From NCBI GenBank assembly GCA_021817415.1, contig JAKAUZ010000013.1, positions 86,302 to 150,301 of the forward strand: 64,000 nt of DNA. The letters are read 5' to 3'. The notes below the pieces were generated by a model that saw only the letters and a program-made list of their open reading frames with translations, ran no database searches and was not told the origin of the DNA. The DNA comes from Thermoplasmata archaeon (GTDB taxonomy: Archaea; Thermoplasmatota; Thermoplasmata; Thermoplasmatales; GCA-001856825). How positions within the stretch are numbered: position 1 is the stretch's first letter; each line of letters begins with the position of its first letter. A program made the position numbers and the translations under genes. This document shows, piece after piece, positions 61,142 through 64,000 of this stretch.

Positions 61142-61608
61142 AAGGAAGAAAACTTATCTCTGGCACACTGAGACTGGCTCTGATCTTCGCTGTGATCTGC
61201 GGGGTGGTGTATCCTGTTGTGGTAACCGGTATAGGGCAGGCCTTATTCCCTTACCAGGCAAACGGCGATTTAGCTCAACTGGGAAATGCTACTGTTGGAT
61301 CATACCTCATTGGACAGTCCGTCAACAATTCTCCCTACCTATTCCACGTGAGGAATGATTCTGCTTCAGGTGTGGACCCGGATATTACAGTTGCAAGTGC
61401 TCTTGCACAGGCGCTGGTAATACACAACACAACAAATATATCCATAGCGTACCTGGATGGGCTAATCCATAATAATACCCAATATTCAATGTTCTTTTTC
61501 GGAACGGCTTTCGTGAATGCACTGAGCCTGAATATCCAGATCATAGACCATTTCCACAATAGCATTGCAGTGTACGCGAAAATATATAATATGCTGAATG
61601 ACCATTAA
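61138..61608 (+). CDS. kdpC: K+-transporting ATPase subunit C
   Basis: VYPVVVTGIGQALFPYQANG, ATVGSYLIGQ; ATGA overlap with kdpB. Confidence 0.9.
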   Translation: MKGRKLISGTLRLALIFAVICGVVYPVVVTGIGQALFPYQANGDLAQLGNATVGSYLIGQSVNNSPYLFHVRNDSASGVDPDITVASALAQALVIHNTTNISIAYLDGLIHNNTQYSMFFFGTAFVNALSLNIQIIDHFHNSIAVYAKIYNMLNDH

Positions 61609-61916
61609 TCAGGCATTGCAGAACTATCAACACAAATTTTATGGTAGCATGAAACAAGTAATACTGTCGCTCCAATCCTTTCACCGACCACCCTGATGAA
61701 CATCCTTGTTCTTATGATGTGCTTTCTGTTTGATTCATAATAGAGGACTTCTCCTATGTTGATTTCTTCCTTGTTATCTTTATGATCACCCACCTATTTG
61801 CTTTTTCTGGAAACTTTGTATGCTCTTCTATTTACCGCTTTGCGGTATTCTGACTTCCATTTACAGGGATGGCAGGATGCTAGTCTATCTCGAGCTGCAG
61901 TGCAGCATAAGAACCT

Positions 61917-62893
61917 TCAGCTCCTGCCACGCCTCTCATAGGAATCATATGATTGATTCCTCTTGAGCATGTAGTATATCATCCGGAGAAGATGCCTTGC
62001 TGCGGCTATCTTCGCCTTGTTTGTTCCAGATCTCAGCTTTATTCTCCTATATGCTTCAGTGATAGGAGAATCAGGCTCCCTTATTAGGTAGACCAGTACG
62101 CACTCCACCAGAATGTACTTTAGGTATTTGTTCCCTGAAGTTATGTGGCCCTTGTATTCCCTGGATCCGGACTGGTATATCCGAGGCACCAGACCTGTAT
62201 AGGAGAATATGTTAGCCTCCTTCGGGAATCTGTTCACATCTCCTATCTCCGCTGCTATTGCTAGGGAACCGTACTTTCCTATTCCAGGTATTGTTTCAAT
62301 TATCCTGGCGTACTGATTCATTTCCCACTTCTCCGCTATGTGAATGTCAGTTTCATATATTTGTTAACATTCTCCAGATCTTCCACAAGTATCCTTAACA
62401 TGGGAGAAGCGTCTCTCAGGGTGGAGAGACTCTTCTTTGTGAAGCCATCAAAATCCATTCCCAGCCGGTATGATTGATTTCTGATCCTGTTCTTTATTGC
62501 TGTCCTCTGTCTTACCAGGAAATTGCGATTCCTGCATATGTTCCTGGACTCGCTTATTTCTCTAGGTGGAAGGTACGATTCCGGCATGTATTCCCTCTTG
62601 TAAAGGTCCAGCAATATATGAGCGTCATTCCTATCAGTCTTGTTCATCGATTCAGCTATCAGTCTCACCTTGGCGGGATGAGCCACTCTAATATTGTGGC
62701 CAGACAGGAATGAAACTATCCTATCAATGGTGGAAGAGGCTTCCACTATCACCGTGGCTTCACTTATACCGTCAAGGAATTTGTTGAATTCCTATCTGCT
62801 TGTGAGCACATATCCCTCTTTCACAATCTCTCCATCCTTCTCAATTATTCCGTACGGCTTGCGTTTACCAATATCCATAGCTACGTTATACAT
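61917..62893 (-). pseudogene. IS110-family (DEDD) transposase, inactivated
   Basis: MYNVAMDIGKRKPYGIIEKDGEIVKEGYVLTSR*EFNKFLDG..VIVEASS..NKTDRNDAH...; in-frame TAG after TSR and a frameshift near 62330 before IHIAEKWEMNQYARIIETIPGIGKYGSLAIAAEIG...YTGLVPRIYQSG. Confidence 0.88.
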
Positions 62894-62912
62894 CTTTCAT
62901 CACCATTCCATG

Positions 62913-62942
62913 AGCTGCAGCATTATCTGACTTGCTGCAGCT
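62913..62942. repeat. Inverted repeat / hairpin upstream of the IS110 transposase
   Basis: AGCTGCAGCA-10 nt-TGCTGCAGCT, perfect 10-bp stem. Confidence 0.6.
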
Positions 62943-63042
62943 TCAGCTACGGGAAGAAATCAAGCATACCAGTCTAAGAACCTCCTTCTGTGACCGGGTC
63001 TGGTAATAATAATGTTTATTCATGGGTTGCCCATAATACAGC

Positions 63043-63165
63043 ATGGCAAACCTTCTAGATGAGGCACTCAAGGAAATATACAAGGAAACGATGGGTCGTG
63101 ATCCCCTGGCATTCATGAAGGATGCAATAGACTGGAATGCATTCCCGCCCTTATTGAAGGACATC
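63043..63165 (+). pseudogene. N-terminal remnant of an IS5-type transposase
   Basis: MANLLDEALKEIYKETMGRDPLAFMKDAIDWNAFPPLLKDIY resembles IS5 N-termini, then homology breaks abruptly. Confidence 0.65.
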
Positions 63166-63214
63166 TATCAAAGGGTACAAAGTAACAGGGCGATACTTCA
63201 CTTGGATTCTCTCC

Positions 63215-63516
63215 TCATCCCTCTAAGAAGTCCATTATCTTTCGAATCTTGGAGTTGAACCACTCTTCAAATTCATTTTTCTTGATCGGGTCAAAACCAC
63301 CTTCCGGTCGATATACTTCTTCATATTCGTAATAGTCCGAAAAGAGTCGATGCCAAATCTCGGCTATCGCACTATTTGAGTTGAAACTTTTGTACAGAGC
63401 TATCCAATAATTTCTAAGATTTTGCCACTTTTTTCGCTGATATATGCACCCAAATCGTTCTCAAGACGCTCGCTGATATCCTCTTTCATTTCACTTCCAT
63501 CTCTCCTTTCCCTCAT
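63215..63516 (-). pseudogene. Frameshifted hypothetical gene
   Basis: MRERRDGSEMKEDISERLENDLGAYISEK[shift at A6, plus 63429-63434]KWQNLRNYWIALYKSFNSNSAIAEIWHRLFSDYYEYEEVYRPEGGFDPIKKNEFEEWFNSKIRKIMDFLEG*. Confidence 0.55.
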
Positions 63517-63585
63517 TCCAAACAAACATAATTAAACCGTTCTCTCCAACTTCCTTTACTTCTTGATCTTTCCCCATAATCACCA

Positions 63586-63660
63586 TCACTTCCCCAGATC
63601 CTCCCTCATCTTATCATACTCCTCTTTCGATATTTCACCTTTTTCATACTTTTTAGCGTG
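63586..63660 (-). pseudogene. SHOCT-domain-like C-terminal fragment
   Basis: HAKKYEKGEISKEEYDKMREDLGK*; no start, truncated at the IS-proximal side. Confidence 0.45.
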
Positions 63661-63685
63661 TTAACCAATTGTAAGCAACAACCAT

Positions 63686-64000
63686 TCAGTTCACCTCAGC
63701 GTTTTTCCTTAGCAGGAAATATGTATATATCTTCATCACTGCTTCCTGTATCTGGTACATCATCTTCTTTGCCATGATCACCTCTCCCACCACCCTCTTC
63801 AAAGCGGAGAAGAATATCTCAACCCTCCATCTCTTCCCGTAATCCACCTCCTTCTTCCATGCATCTAGCCCAGTCCTCCTTATTCTCCTTACTGTCTTGG
63901 CTCTGTATGGAGAACCTCTGGACAGGGTGGAAGAGTTCTCCCTTGGTGGAATCACAGCTTCAATTTCCCTGTTGTGAAGAAAATTGAAGTTGCTTCTTGA
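63686..64000 (-). mobile_element. IS5/IS4-type DDE transposase, C-terminal part (continues past window end)
   Basis: SRSNFNFLHNREIEAVIPPRENSSTLSRGSPYRAKTVRRIRRTGLDAWKKEVDYGKRWRVEIFFSALKRVVGEVI; open frame to window edge. Confidence 0.8.

Noticed and set aside
1-64000. CRISPR array, rRNA operon, defence islands
   Set aside because: No regularly spaced direct repeats, no rRNA sequence and no recognisable cas/defence genes were seen

Overview
This 64-kb window looks like a chromosomal segment of a Thermoplasmatales-type euryarchaeon: tricorn-factor aminopeptidase, VAT/Cdc48, archaeal MAT, RPA, SMC-ScpA, leaderless promoters and L41e. Most of it is densely packed core genes: glyA, ftsZ, cdc48, rpl41e, three-part RPA/purH/MAT, scpA-smc, topA, a large heme biosynthesis locus and kdpABC. 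There are four tRNAs. The right end (about 61.9-64 kb) is a patchwork of decayed IS110 and IS5-type insertion sequences. The strongest observations are: (1) an intron-containing tRNA-Trp whose 66-nt intron carries box C/D-like guide elements that register by the +5 rule on C34 and nucleotide 39; (2) a near-complete heme locus (hemA,L,B,C,D,E,H) in which the only unassigned steps coincide with a NirJ/AhbD-like radical SAM gene and a HemJ/CopD-like membrane gene; (3) a CTG start codon for hemL, overlapping the previous stop as CTGA; (4) a perfect 21-bp palindrome abutting the start codon of a membrane-protein/YhfC-like/GntR operon; (5) a compact cluster of small uncharacterised, mostly membrane, ORFs between lhgO-like and kdp genes; and (6) several small genes absent from the ORF track. 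All assignments come from reading the sequence and translations; no database search was run.
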